From assembly GCA_026002875.1 (NCBI GenBank), contig BPGE01000001.1:806001-870000 (forward strand): a stretch of 64,000 nt of DNA. The letters run 5' to 3'. Positions within the stretch are counted from its first letter, which is position 1. The number at the start of each line of letters is the position of its first letter. The notes beneath the pieces are model-generated. The model searched no databases, was not told where the DNA came from, and worked only from the letters and a program-made list of their open reading frames with translations. The position numbers and the translations under genes were made by a program. Origin of the DNA: Bryobacteraceae bacterium (GTDB taxonomy: Bacteria > Acidobacteriota > Terriglobia > Bryobacterales > Bryobacteraceae). Positions 43,616 to 51,825 of this stretch are shown piece after piece.

Positions 43616-44544
43616 GCGCGCAGGAGATCGTCTTCGACAACGTGTCGAAGTTCTACGGCGACGTGCTGGGCGTCAACCGGATCGAGCTGCGGATTCCGCC
43701 GGGGCTGACGTCGATCGTCGGGCCGAACGGCGCGGGCAAGTCGACGCTGATGAACCTGATGTGCGGGCTGGTTCATCCCGACCGCGGCGAGATCCGTGTG
43801 CTGGGCATTTCGCCGCGCGACCCCGAGCGGCTGATGCGGATCACGGGCTACGCAACGCAGTTCGATGCAGCGCCGCGGTGGGCGACGGGTTTCGACTTTG
43901 TCGTGTCGTCGCTGCTGCTGTTCGGATACTCCGCCTCGATGGCGGAACGGCTGGCGTGGGCGGCGCTCGAACAGGTGGGGCTGACGGACGCCGCGCGCAG
44001 GAAAGTGAACTCGTATTCGAAGGGGATGCGGCAGAGGGTGCGGCTGGCGCAGGCGCTGGCGCACGATCCGCAGGTGCTGGTGCTGGACGAGCCGCTGAAC
44101 GGGCTGGATCCGGTGGTGCGCGCCGAGACGATCGCGCTGTTCCGGCAGCTCGCCGCGTCGGGGAGGCACGTGGTGATTTCGAGCCACGTGCTGCAGGAAG
44201 TGGACGTCATCAGCGACCGCGTCGTGCTGATGGCGAACGGCATGATCGTGGCGGAGGGCGACATCCGCGGCGTGCGGGAAGAGATTCACGAGCATCCGAG
44301 CCAGTTTCTGATCCGGTGCCCGCAGCCGGCGCGGCTGGCGTCGCTGCTGTTCGAGCGCGCGCCGGTGGTGGAGGCGCGGGTGATGGAGGAAGACGGCGCG
44401 CTGCTGGTGCTGACGCGAGACCGCAGCGTGTTCACGCGCACGCTGACGCGGCTGGCGTCGGAGGGGCTCGGGATCGAGAGCGTCGTGCCCGCCGACGAGA
44501 ACGTGCACGCGCTGTACGAGTATCTGGTGGGAGGTTCGGCATGA
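43612..44544 (+). CDS. ABC transporter ATP-binding protein (second)
   Basis: GTG 43612 overlaps the permease stop (GTGA) and is preferred because the domain begins immediately (EIVFDNVSKFYGD). The 310-residue protein has GPNGAGKST (37-45), the signature YSKGMRQRVRLAQALAHDP, LVLDEPLNGLDP and the H-loop SSHVLQEV. It has a C-terminal domain of about 90 residues. It is coupled to the next permease by a 4-base overlap. Confidence 0.9.
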   Translation: MSAQEIVFDNVSKFYGDVLGVNRIELRIPPGLTSIVGPNGAGKSTLMNLMCGLVHPDRGEIRVLGISPRDPERLMRITGYATQFDAAPRWATGFDFVVSSLLLFGYSASMAERLAWAALEQVGLTDAARRKVNSYSKGMRQRVRLAQALAHDPQVLVLDEPLNGLDPVVRAETIALFRQLAASGRHVVISSHVLQEVDVISDRVVLMANGMIVAEGDIRGVREEIHEHPSQFLIRCPQPARLASLLFERAPVVEARVMEEDGALLVLTRDRSVFTRTLTRLASEGLGIESVVPADENVHALYEYLVGGSA

Positions 44545-45647
44545 CGGTGCGGTTCCGGCTGCGGCAGGCGCTGGTGATTGCGCGGCTGGAGCTGAAGCGC
44601 GTGTTTCTGGCGCGGCGGAGCCTGTGGATTTACGGTCTGGCGATGCTGCCCGCGCTGCTGTTTTTCGTTCACGCGCTGCAGTTGCGGTACGAGCTGCGCC
44701 AGGCGCGGCAGGGAGGAGCGGTGGCGCCCGCCGTGCTCGAGTCGATCGAGACCGGGATGAGCGAGCAGCAGGTGCTGGACCTCGCGGGCAAGCCCGGGCA
44801 GGACCGGCAACGCACGATTTACCGCTCCAGCCGCCGGGAGGAACAGGGCAAGGAGATTGTCGAATCGCGCGAAGTGCGGACCCGGCGGATGGTGTATTTC
44901 GACGGCAGCCGCCGGGCGTACCTGTGGTTCGAGGACGGGAGGCTGCGCTCGAAAGAGGTCCATCCCGTGCTGAATTTTGCCGAAGACCGTGAAGTGTATG
45001 CCGGAGTTTTCCAGTATTTCTATCTGCGGCTGGCGATCTTTTTCGGCTGTCTGGGCATTTTCCTGAACCTGTTCCGGGGCGAAATGATGGACAAAACGCT
45101 GCACTTCTGGCTGCTGGCCCCGGCGAGGCGGGAGGTGCTGCTGGCGGGAAAGTTCCTGGCCGGGTGGGCGGCGGCCTCGGTGGTGTTCACGGGCGGGGCG
45201 ATGCTGGCCTTTGCGGCGATGCTCTGGCCGCACTTCGGAGCGGGAGCGGAAGCCTACTGGCAGGGACCGGGAGCGATGCATGCAGCGCGTTACGCGCTGG
45301 CGGCGCTGATGGGCTGCGCGGGGTACGGCAGCCTGTTTCTGGCGGCGAGCCTGTGGATCCGCAATCCGATCGTTCCTGCAGCGGTGCTGCTGCTGTGGGA
45401 GGCGTCGAGCGGCTTCCTGCCGGAGCTGCTGCAGAAGCTGAGCGTGCTGTACTACCTGCAATCGCTATGCCCGGTCCCGGCGCCGATGGAGGAGGACGTG
45501 CCGACGCTGCTGAAACTGCTGCTGGCGCCCGCAGCGCCGCTGCCGCCCTGGCTGGCGGTGGCCGGGCTGAGCGCCTTTTCCGTCCTCGTGCTGTGGGCGG
45601 CGGCCGCGGGGGCGCGGCGGATCGAGATCAACTACAGCACGGACTGA
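44541..45647 (+). CDS. ABC-2 permease with an inserted BamE-like domain
   Basis: The 368-residue protein has a first membrane span (about 29-46), an extracytoplasmic insert (about 66-140), and then at least five more spans. The insert matches the BamE/SmpA pattern: IETGMSEQQVLDLAGKPG, then a Tyr-containing strand, MVYFDGS, LWFEDGRLRSK. BamE is normally a small outer-membrane lipoprotein of the BAM complex, so a BamE-like domain in an ABC permease is unusual. It may contact a periplasmic or outer-membrane partner. Ends 11 bases before the convergent DHH gene. Confidence 0.8.
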   Translation: MTVRFRLRQALVIARLELKRVFLARRSLWIYGLAMLPALLFFVHALQLRYELRQARQGGAVAPAVLESIETGMSEQQVLDLAGKPGQDRQRTIYRSSRREEQGKEIVESREVRTRRMVYFDGSRRAYLWFEDGRLRSKEVHPVLNFAEDREVYAGVFQYFYLRLAIFFGCLGIFLNLFRGEMMDKTLHFWLLAPARREVLLAGKFLAGWAAASVVFTGGAMLAFAAMLWPHFGAGAEAYWQGPGAMHAARYALAALMGCAGYGSLFLAASLWIRNPIVPAAVLLLWEASSGFLPELLQKLSVLYYLQSLCPVPAPMEEDVPTLLKLLLAPAAPLPPWLAVAGLSAFSVLVLWAAAAGARRIEINYSTD

Positions 45648-45658
45648 GGGCGGGCGCG

Positions 45659-46615
45659 TCAGCTCTGGAGCTCTTTCATCACTTCCAGAGCAGCCTTGCG
45701 GGCTGCCTCGACTTCGCCGGGCGGGAAGCTGATGGCGCCAACGCGCGGGTGGCCGCCTCCGCCATAGCGCTCGCAGAGCGTGGCGAGATTATGGCGCACG
45801 GGCTCTCTGGCCCAGGGGTTCGAGCCCACGCTGACCTTGGTGCGGAAACTGGCCGTGCTGACGGAGACGGTGTACGTGCCTTCCGGGAACAGGTAATAGG
45901 GAATGAACTTGTTGTAGCCTTCGAGATCGTAGGCCGTGACGTCGAAAAAGATGACGCCTTTCTCGCAGCGGCCCTCTTTGCGGATGATGTCGATGGAGCG
46001 GAGGTGGCGCTCGTACAGCGGCTGGAATTTCTCCTGGACCAGCGGATCCTTGAGAATTTCCTCCAGCGGTTTTTCCTGCATCAGGCGGATGATGTGCTGC
46101 ACGACGTCGGAGCCCTTGACGGCTTCAATGACCAGAGTGAGCTTCATCGCGGGCTCGCGCATGGCGACCGCAGCCTCGGCGCTCTCGTAATTGGCGCCGT
46201 CGACGATGCCAGCCCAGTGAACGAGTTCAGCCAGCTGCGGCGCTTCGTAGCCGTACACGGTCCGGGCGACGTGGGCGATCCATTCCGTGCAGGAGCGGAA
46301 CGCGGGATCGAAATAGAAGCGGCGGGAGTCTTTCTTGCGTTCGTAGTCGAGCTGGTCTTCGTGCGACAGGAAGGCGCTCTGATGGTGGTCGAACCACCAC
46401 GTGAGCCGGTCGCTGGGGGAGTACTTGAAGTCGACGATGGCGTTTTCGTCGCCGTCGAAGTCCGCTTCATCAAAAAGCTGATCGGCTTTGTGCGCCATTC
46501 CCGTGTAGGCGAACTCGCCGCCGTTGTAAAACCGATCGCGCGTGAAGCGGCTGAAGAAGGCAGCCGAGGCCGCTCCATCGAAGCAGTGGTCGTGATAGAG
46601 GACGCGGACTTTCAT
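45659..46615 (-). CDS. DHH-family phosphoesterase
   Basis: ATG 46615 begins with the domain at once (MKVRVLYHDHCFDGAASAAFF). The 318-residue protein has the DHH-type acid/His motifs: HDHCFDG, FDHHQSAF and, near the C-terminus, the DHHA1 glycine motif YGGGGHPRVGAISFP. Members cleave nanoRNA, pAp or cyclic dinucleotides or bind single-stranded RNA ends; the exact role is unclear. No signal peptide. The 118 bases between it and larA show no gene. Confidence 0.83.
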   Translation of the reverse strand: MKVRVLYHDHCFDGAASAAFFSRFTRDRFYNGGEFAYTGMAHKADQLFDEADFDGDENAIVDFKYSPSDRLTWWFDHHQSAFLSHEDQLDYERKKDSRRFYFDPAFRSCTEWIAHVARTVYGYEAPQLAELVHWAGIVDGANYESAEAAVAMREPAMKLTLVIEAVKGSDVVQHIIRLMQEKPLEEILKDPLVQEKFQPLYERHLRSIDIIRKEGRCEKGVIFFDVTAYDLEGYNKFIPYYLFPEGTYTVSVSTASFRTKVSVGSNPWAREPVRHNLATLCERYGGGGHPRVGAISFPPGEVEAARKAALEVMKELQS

Positions 46616-46733
46616 GATGAGCGCCAGACCCGCCTGAGCAGGAGCCACGGGGCCCGCGGCGAGAGAAACCTTTTAGATTGCCTGATCCGGGCAGGCGGAT
46701 GCAAGCGCAGGCGGAGCTGGGCCGGCCGGGCCG

Positions 46734-48005
46734 CTAGGGCTGGAGGCGGGCGAAGACATAGGGGCCTTCGGGAATCACGGCGACGGGCGCTTCTGGCGGC
46801 ACGGCGGCCGCGAGAGCTTCCAGCGCCTGCGCTGCCGTGGAGAAAGAATTCCCCCACAATTTCGGGTGATATTCCGGCGGAAGTCCTGGGGTGTAAAACC
46901 AGAGGCGGTGGGATTGCGCGGCCAGGGCGAGCTTCTCAAGCTGCCATTGATCAATTGTGACGGGCCTGTCTGCAATTTCCCTGAGAAATGTTTCGGCCGA
47001 ATCTGACTCCATTAGCAGGCGGGAGAACTCGCCGGCGCCGGCGCCTTCGCCGCAGGCTGCCAGGACGAGGATGATCCCGCCGGGACGGACGATATGCGTA
47101 GCTGCCGTCACGCCCTTCACCGCCTGATAGAAGGTGAGGTCAAGGGGATAACCGGCCGCGGTAGTCACCGCGGCCTCGACAGGCGCCGGAAGCCAGGCCG
47201 TCGTTTTCTCGCGCACGAAGGCGACGCCCGCCGCGTGGGCCTCCCGCGGCGCACCCGCGAAGACGGCCGTGATTTTCTTCTGTTCGCCGAGCACGACATC
47301 GACGATGAAGTCATGGCCCGCCATCTGAGAGATTTCGAGCAGCTCCTGATGGAGTGGATTTTCTTCGATCGAGCCTTCGACGGCGCGGGGATCGCGCATG
47401 AAACGCGGACTATGCAGATAGCGGATCGTCTCCTGGTCCGCCAGGCCGGGCGCGATGAGCTTGCGGGCGCCGCTGAAGCCGGCCATCAGGTGCTGTTCGA
47501 TGAAGCCTAGAGTGATGTGCAGGCCGGCTTCGACATAGCGGCGGTCGATCCAGACGGGGGTGCCGTGGCGCGCCTGCCCGAGAAAAACGTGGTCTTCCCT
47601 CTGCCTTGCATTGTGGTTGACCAGTGGATAGGAAGCGGCGATTTCCGGACCGAGGATTTCGTCGAGTTCGGCTGCCGTGGCCGGACGGTGGAGGCCCGTG
47701 GCGATCAGAATCGTGGTCTGCTCGCGCGGGATGCCAGCGCGCTCAAGCCTCTTCAGAATCGGCGGCAGCGTCAGGCGGTTGGGCGCCGGCCGGGTGATGT
47801 CGCAGACGGCGATGGCGGCCGAGCGGCGGCCGCGGGCGAGCTCTTCCAGGGGCGGCCCTGCGACGGGAGAGTCGAGGGCCTGTTCGACGGCGGCAACCTC
47901 GTTTTCGAGCGGCGCCGCGTAGCGCGGCTTCAGAACCTGCCAGGCCGGCCCGGGCGGCAGTTCGGCCTCCAGCCCGGTCTTGTCGAACGCGAAGTGAACA
48001 CGCAT
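46734..48005 (-). CDS. larA: LarA-family nickel-pincer racemase
   Basis: The 423-residue protein keeps the residues that hold the nickel-pincer cofactor in lactate racemase: K182 (in SGARKLIAPG) and H198 (in RYLHSP), with catalytic histidines H106 (TGLHRP) and H172 (GFIEQHLM). These sit two positions before those numbered in the known enzyme (K184, H200, H108, H174). LarA homologues racemise lactate or related 2-hydroxy acids. The cofactor genes larB, larC and larE are not here. TACGGT lies 6 nt before ATG 48005. Confidence 0.9.
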   Translation of the reverse strand: MRVHFAFDKTGLEAELPPGPAWQVLKPRYAAPLENEVAAVEQALDSPVAGPPLEELARGRRSAAIAVCDITRPAPNRLTLPPILKRLERAGIPREQTTILIATGLHRPATAAELDEILGPEIAASYPLVNHNARQREDHVFLGQARHGTPVWIDRRYVEAGLHITLGFIEQHLMAGFSGARKLIAPGLADQETIRYLHSPRFMRDPRAVEGSIEENPLHQELLEISQMAGHDFIVDVVLGEQKKITAVFAGAPREAHAAGVAFVREKTTAWLPAPVEAAVTTAAGYPLDLTFYQAVKGVTAATHIVRPGGIILVLAACGEGAGAGEFSRLLMESDSAETFLREIADRPVTIDQWQLEKLALAAQSHRLWFYTPGLPPEYHPKLWGNSFSTAAQALEALAAAVPPEAPVAVIPEGPYVFARLQP

Positions 48006-48011
48006 ATCCGC

Positions 48012-48017
48012 ACCGTA
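48012..48017 (-). promoter_or_regulatory. -10-like TACGGT before larA
   Basis: Reverse-strand TACGGT, 6 nt before ATG 48005, without a ribosome site. Confidence 0.4.
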
Positions 48018-48083
48018 CCACAGCCCCGCGTTTCATCCGCTGCGCGCTCTCCCGGACGGCGGCGGCCGGCGGTGCCGGGCGGC

Positions 48084-48089
48084 TATACT
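48084..48089 (+). promoter_or_regulatory. -10-like TATACT before the membrane protein gene
   Basis: TATACT, 8 nt before ATG 48098; the intervening 8 bases hold no Shine-Dalgarno. Confidence 0.5.
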
Positions 48090-48097
48090 CATCGCTG

Positions 48098-49291
48098 ATG
48101 CAGCTGGTTGCGCGTGCGCGCCCGCTTCCCGTGGCGCTGGTTTCGATGCTGGGCATCCTGCTGTGGTGGCTGCTGGCGGTGACGTTCACGTACGAGGGCC
48201 GGTGGAACGCCCTGTACTGCAATGGAAGCGCCGCCCGGTTTCCAGCCTGGCTCGAGGAGCGCGAACCTCTTTACCGCGCCCCCAGTCCGGCCGGATATGA
48301 CGGCCAGTGGTATCACCTGCTCGCCCACCGGCCTCTGAAGTTCCGCCAAAGCGCCCAATACATGGACTGGCCGCGGCTGCGGTGCCAGAGGCTGCTGTTT
48401 CCGCTGGTGGTCTGGCTGCTGGCCTTCGGGCAGTTCGAGCTGGTCGATCCGGCGTACTTCACACTGATGCTGCTGAGCCTCGGGGCTGGCGTCTACTGGA
48501 CCGCGCGGCTGGCGGAATTACGCGGGGCGTCCGCCCTGTGGGGGCTGATGTTTCTTCTGATGCCCGGACCGATCAGCTCCATCGACAGGATGCTGCTGGA
48601 CGGGCCGCTGCTGGCGGCGGCCGCGGGTCTCTTCTATTTCCTGGAGACGGGCAGGACGCGCGCCGCGTGGACGCTGGCGATGCTGGCTCCGTTCTTCCGC
48701 GAGACCGGCCTGCTGCTGACCGCCGCGGGCTGCGCCATGTGGCTGCTGCGGCGTGATGCCCGGCGGTTTGCGGCGTGGGTGCTGGCTGCCTTCCCTTTTC
48801 TGCTGTGGATGTACGCAGTGAGAGACCTCCACGGCGGAGCCTCTTACGCCTGGCTTGGGTGGTTCGCCAATGTCGCGCGGTCGCTGGGGCGGGACGCTGC
48901 CTATCCCTACCCGCCGCCGTGGCTGCAGCTACTGCAATGGTTTGACCGCGCGGCCATGGCCGCGTTCCTTGGCGCTCTGGCGGCCGCGGTTTTCCTCTTT
49001 CTCCGGCGGTGGCGGGCTGACGCGACGGGCCGGACGGCGGTGGCGTGGACGGCGGGCCTTTTCGCCGCGGCGGCTCTGGCGACGGCTCACCTTGAATCGG
49101 CGCACGTCTGGGACGAGGCCTACGGATACGGCCGCGTGTGCGGGCCGATGTATTTTGCGCTGTTTCTGGACGGGCTGGAGCGGCGGAGGCTGGCCGCGCC
49201 GCTGGCCGCGCTCGGGCCGGTGGCGGCGAGGATGGGGCTTCACCTGGCTTCGCCCGCCTGGCGCGCGGCGCGCGGGCTGGCAGGGCTGTGA
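48098..49291 (+). CDS. Polytopic membrane protein, possible GT-C-type glycosyltransferase
   Basis: The 397-residue protein has about nine to ten hydrophobic spans and a soluble loop after span one with GYDGQWYHLLAHRP and a later RLRCQRLLFPLVVWLL. This GYDGQ-(F/W)-Y pattern recalls membrane glycosyltransferase-like families that use polyprenyl-phosphate sugars, but no catalytic motif can be assigned. It is divergent from larA and convergent with argS (16 bases apart). Confidence 0.72.
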   Translation: MQLVARARPLPVALVSMLGILLWWLLAVTFTYEGRWNALYCNGSAARFPAWLEEREPLYRAPSPAGYDGQWYHLLAHRPLKFRQSAQYMDWPRLRCQRLLFPLVVWLLAFGQFELVDPAYFTLMLLSLGAGVYWTARLAELRGASALWGLMFLLMPGPISSIDRMLLDGPLLAAAAGLFYFLETGRTRAAWTLAMLAPFFRETGLLLTAAGCAMWLLRRDARRFAAWVLAAFPFLLWMYAVRDLHGGASYAWLGWFANVARSLGRDAAYPYPPPWLQLLQWFDRAAMAAFLGALAAAVFLFLRRWRADATGRTAVAWTAGLFAAAALATAHLESAHVWDEAYGYGRVCGPMYFALFLDGLERRRLAAPLAALGPVAARMGLHLASPAWRAARGLAGL

Positions 49292-49307
49292 GGCCGGCTG
49301 GACGCTT

Positions 49308-51275
49308 CTACATGTACTGCGGCACAGGAATGCCGAGCACGCGCTCGAGCGTCCACTCGAGCTGCCGCTGGAAATAGACGGCCAGCCAGAGCAGGAAATT
49401 GCGCTTTTCGGGGTTCTGCTCGGCCAGGATCGGGTAGTCGTGATAGAAGGAGTTGAACGCCTGGGCCAGCTGGAAGGCGTAGCGGGCCACGTGCGAAGGT
49501 TCGCCCGCTGCGAGGGCCGCTTCGAGCGCCGCACCGGACTTTGAAGCAGCGAGGAGGAGCTGCCAGAAATCCTCGGACTCGAGCTGGCGCGCCAGGGCTT
49601 CGCTGGCGAGCGCGGCCTGGAAATCCGGCAGCGATTCGCCGCGCTCTGCCAGTTTGCGCAGGATGTTGCGTGCGCGGACGGCAGCGTATTGCACGTACGG
49701 ACCCGTTTCGCCCTCGAAGCTGAGGGCCTCCTGCAGGTCGAAGGCGATGACCGTGTTGCGCGTGAATTTCAGCAGGAAATACCGCAAAGCGCCGACGGCG
49801 ATCTGCGTGGCCACCTGAAGCCGTTCTTCCTCCGGGCGGTCCGGATGGCGAGAGTCGACTTCCTCCTTCGCCTTTTCGATCAGTTTGTCGATCAGATCGT
49901 CGGCCTTCACGCCCAGGCCTTTGCGGCCGCTTACTTCCACATAGGGGCGCTTGCGGTCCTCTTCGGAGAGAGGAATGCCGAGAATGGCGCAGGTGCGCGG
50001 AGACAGTGCGACCATCTCGTAGGAGAAATGCACGGACTTCTCCGCCTGCTCGTAATAACCGAGGGCGCGAAGCCCGGCCACGACGACATCCTGCAGATAG
50101 GACTGGCGCGAGTCGATCACGTTGTAGACTTCCGAGCCGCGGCCGAACTGCGGGGCGGGCTCGTCGCAGGGCTCGTCCGTTGCCACCCAGACGCGGTGGC
50201 CATCGGGGTAGGTCCGCAGCGGCTTGTAGTGGAAATCGAGGCCCAGCAGGCCGAACTTCCAGAGCTGGTACGCGATGTCCTTGCCGACGTAGGTGACCGT
50301 GCCGTTGGAGCGCACGATCACTTTGGCGTCATCGGCCGAGTCTTCTTCGTCCCCGGATTTTTCGCGGAAATGGGAGGCGGCCATCACCCAGCAGCCTTTG
50401 TTTTTCCCCTCCCCGGCGTAGAAAATCGCTCCGCGTTCCCTGAGCTGCTCGAACGCTTTCGCCCAGAATTTCAGATGGAGGATTTCGCTCTCGCGGGGCA
50501 GGACGTCGTAGGCGATGCCGAGGCGCCACATGGTGTCCAGGTGGCAGTCGACGATGGCATCCGCGACCAGATGGCCGATTTCCGCCAGCACCCCTTCTCC
50601 GTGCTCGATGGCATGCAGGGTATCGCGGCGCCATTCGAGAGCCTGCGGGTTCTCGGAGTAGTACTGGGAGACGCGGGCGTAAAGGTCCCAGCAGTAGTAA
50701 TCGAATTTCGGCTGCCGGATGAGGGCTTTCACGTCCTCGGGCGACTTCTTTTCGAGATAGTGGAAGCCGACGACGACATCGGCTACCTGGACGCCCGTGT
50801 TATCGATGTAGTTCTGCACCTCGACCTGGCGGCCCGCGGCGCGCTGCATGCGCACGAATGTGTCGCCGAGCACCGCGTTGCGCAGATGGCCGATATGCGC
50901 CGCCTTGTTCGGATTGATGTTGGTGTGCTCGACGATGACCTTGCCGGCGGCGCCGCGCCGGGGCTGATCGGAGCGCCCTTCCAGAAGCGCGCGGGCATAC
51001 CAGCCGCGGTCGAGGCGGATGTTGATGTAGCCGCTGCCGGCGACCTCGAGTTTCGCCACGCCCTCGACCGCGGGCGCCTGCGCCACGATCTCCTCGGCAA
51101 TGGACCGGGGAGCCTTCTTCAGGTGACGGGCGAGGGAGAACGCGACGGGCAGAGCGTATTCGCCGAAGGAGGACTGTTTGGGCTGCTCGACGACGACGGG
51201 CGCCTCCACGCCGTAACGCTGGCGGATGAAGTCCGCGAAGATTTCCCGGAGCTGCTGTTCGACGATATGGAACAC
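49308..51275 (-). CDS. argS: Arginyl-tRNA synthetase
   Basis: Start GTG 51275 with an AAGAGG site 10 bases upstream. The 655-residue class I enzyme has the HIGH signature at 127-130 (NKAAHIGHLRN), and ends with the anticodon-binding domain (FNSFYHDYPIL, ending IPVPQYM). Length is slightly larger than the E. coli enzyme. The usual Arg-specific N-terminal Add1 domain (1-95, SFGEYALPVAF) is present. Confidence 0.96.
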   Translation of the reverse strand: MFHIVEQQLREIFADFIRQRYGVEAPVVVEQPKQSSFGEYALPVAFSLARHLKKAPRSIAEEIVAQAPAVEGVAKLEVAGSGYINIRLDRGWYARALLEGRSDQPRRGAAGKVIVEHTNINPNKAAHIGHLRNAVLGDTFVRMQRAAGRQVEVQNYIDNTGVQVADVVVGFHYLEKKSPEDVKALIRQPKFDYYCWDLYARVSQYYSENPQALEWRRDTLHAIEHGEGVLAEIGHLVADAIVDCHLDTMWRLGIAYDVLPRESEILHLKFWAKAFEQLRERGAIFYAGEGKNKGCWVMAASHFREKSGDEEDSADDAKVIVRSNGTVTYVGKDIAYQLWKFGLLGLDFHYKPLRTYPDGHRVWVATDEPCDEPAPQFGRGSEVYNVIDSRQSYLQDVVVAGLRALGYYEQAEKSVHFSYEMVALSPRTCAILGIPLSEEDRKRPYVEVSGRKGLGVKADDLIDKLIEKAKEEVDSRHPDRPEEERLQVATQIAVGALRYFLLKFTRNTVIAFDLQEALSFEGETGPYVQYAAVRARNILRKLAERGESLPDFQAALASEALARQLESEDFWQLLLAASKSGAALEAALAAGEPSHVARYAFQLAQAFNSFYHDYPILAEQNPEKRNFLLWLAVYFQRQLEWTLERVLGIPVPQYM

Positions 51276-51350
51276 TGCGATGAAACCTCTTGAAAAGGAA
51301 GGGTCTGCTCCTCAGTGTAGCGTGCCGGGGCGGCGGCGCGCGCTGAAACA

Positions 51351-51365
51351 GGACTCTTTTAGTCC
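51351..51365. promoter_or_regulatory. Small inverted repeat GGACT-CTTTT-AGTCC upstream of the ferredoxin
   Basis: A 5-bp inverted repeat ends 9 bases before the ferredoxin -10-like box, where a regulator would interfere with RNA polymerase. The arms are short. Confidence 0.3.
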
Positions 51366-51374
51366 AGGTTGTGG

Positions 51375-51380
51375 TACAAT
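51375..51380 (+). promoter_or_regulatory. -10-like TACAAT before the ferredoxin gene
   Basis: TACAAT ends 6 nt before GTG 51387, so the predicted transcript starts at about the first codon. Confidence 0.5.
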
Positions 51381-51386
51381 CGAGGC

Positions 51387-51782
51387 GTGGCCAAAGTAAC
51401 GTTTCTGCCCGAGAACCGGACGGTCGAGTTCGAGCTCGACAAACTGCCGTATCACGAGCACGGCAAGCCGCTGTCGTTTCTCGACATCGCGATGAACTTC
51501 GGAATCCACCTCGAGCACGCCTGCGGGGGCAACTGCGCCTGCACGACCTGCCATGTGGTGGTGAAGCAGGGAGCCGAGTTCCTGAGCGAGATGGAAGACG
51601 ACGAAGCGGACAAGCTGGACATGGCGGCTGACCTGCAGCTGGGCAGCCGGCTGGGCTGCCAGGCTCATTTCGTGCGGGACGGAGAGGTGGTGATCGAGAT
51701 ACCGTCGTGGAACCGCAACTACGTGAGCGAGGGCGGCGGCTCGATCAACCTGGGCGACGCGATTCCTGCGGCGAAGCGCTGA
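51387..51782 (+). CDS. fdx: ISC-type [2Fe-2S] ferredoxin
   Basis: GTG 51387 begins the conserved strand VAKVTFLPE. The 131-residue protein binds a [2Fe-2S] cluster with C46, C52, C55 (C-x5-C-x2-C in CGGNCACTTC) and C91 (LGCQAHF). This spacing and the HVVVKQG tail identify the Fdx used in iron-sulfur assembly. No isc genes adjoin it. Confidence 0.93.
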   Translation: MAKVTFLPENRTVEFELDKLPYHEHGKPLSFLDIAMNFGIHLEHACGGNCACTTCHVVVKQGAEFLSEMEDDEADKLDMAADLQLGSRLGCQAHFVRDGEVVIEIPSWNRNYVSEGGGSINLGDAIPAAKR

Positions 51783-51825
51783 GCGGGGGCGCGCGGCGGG
51801 CGCCGGCAGCCGTGCGGGCGCTCTG

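Noticed and set aside
51781-51825. GC-rich hairpin between ferredoxin and patatin genes
   Set aside because: The stem is imperfect, and any 45 bases at this G+C content fold similarly; no T-run follows.
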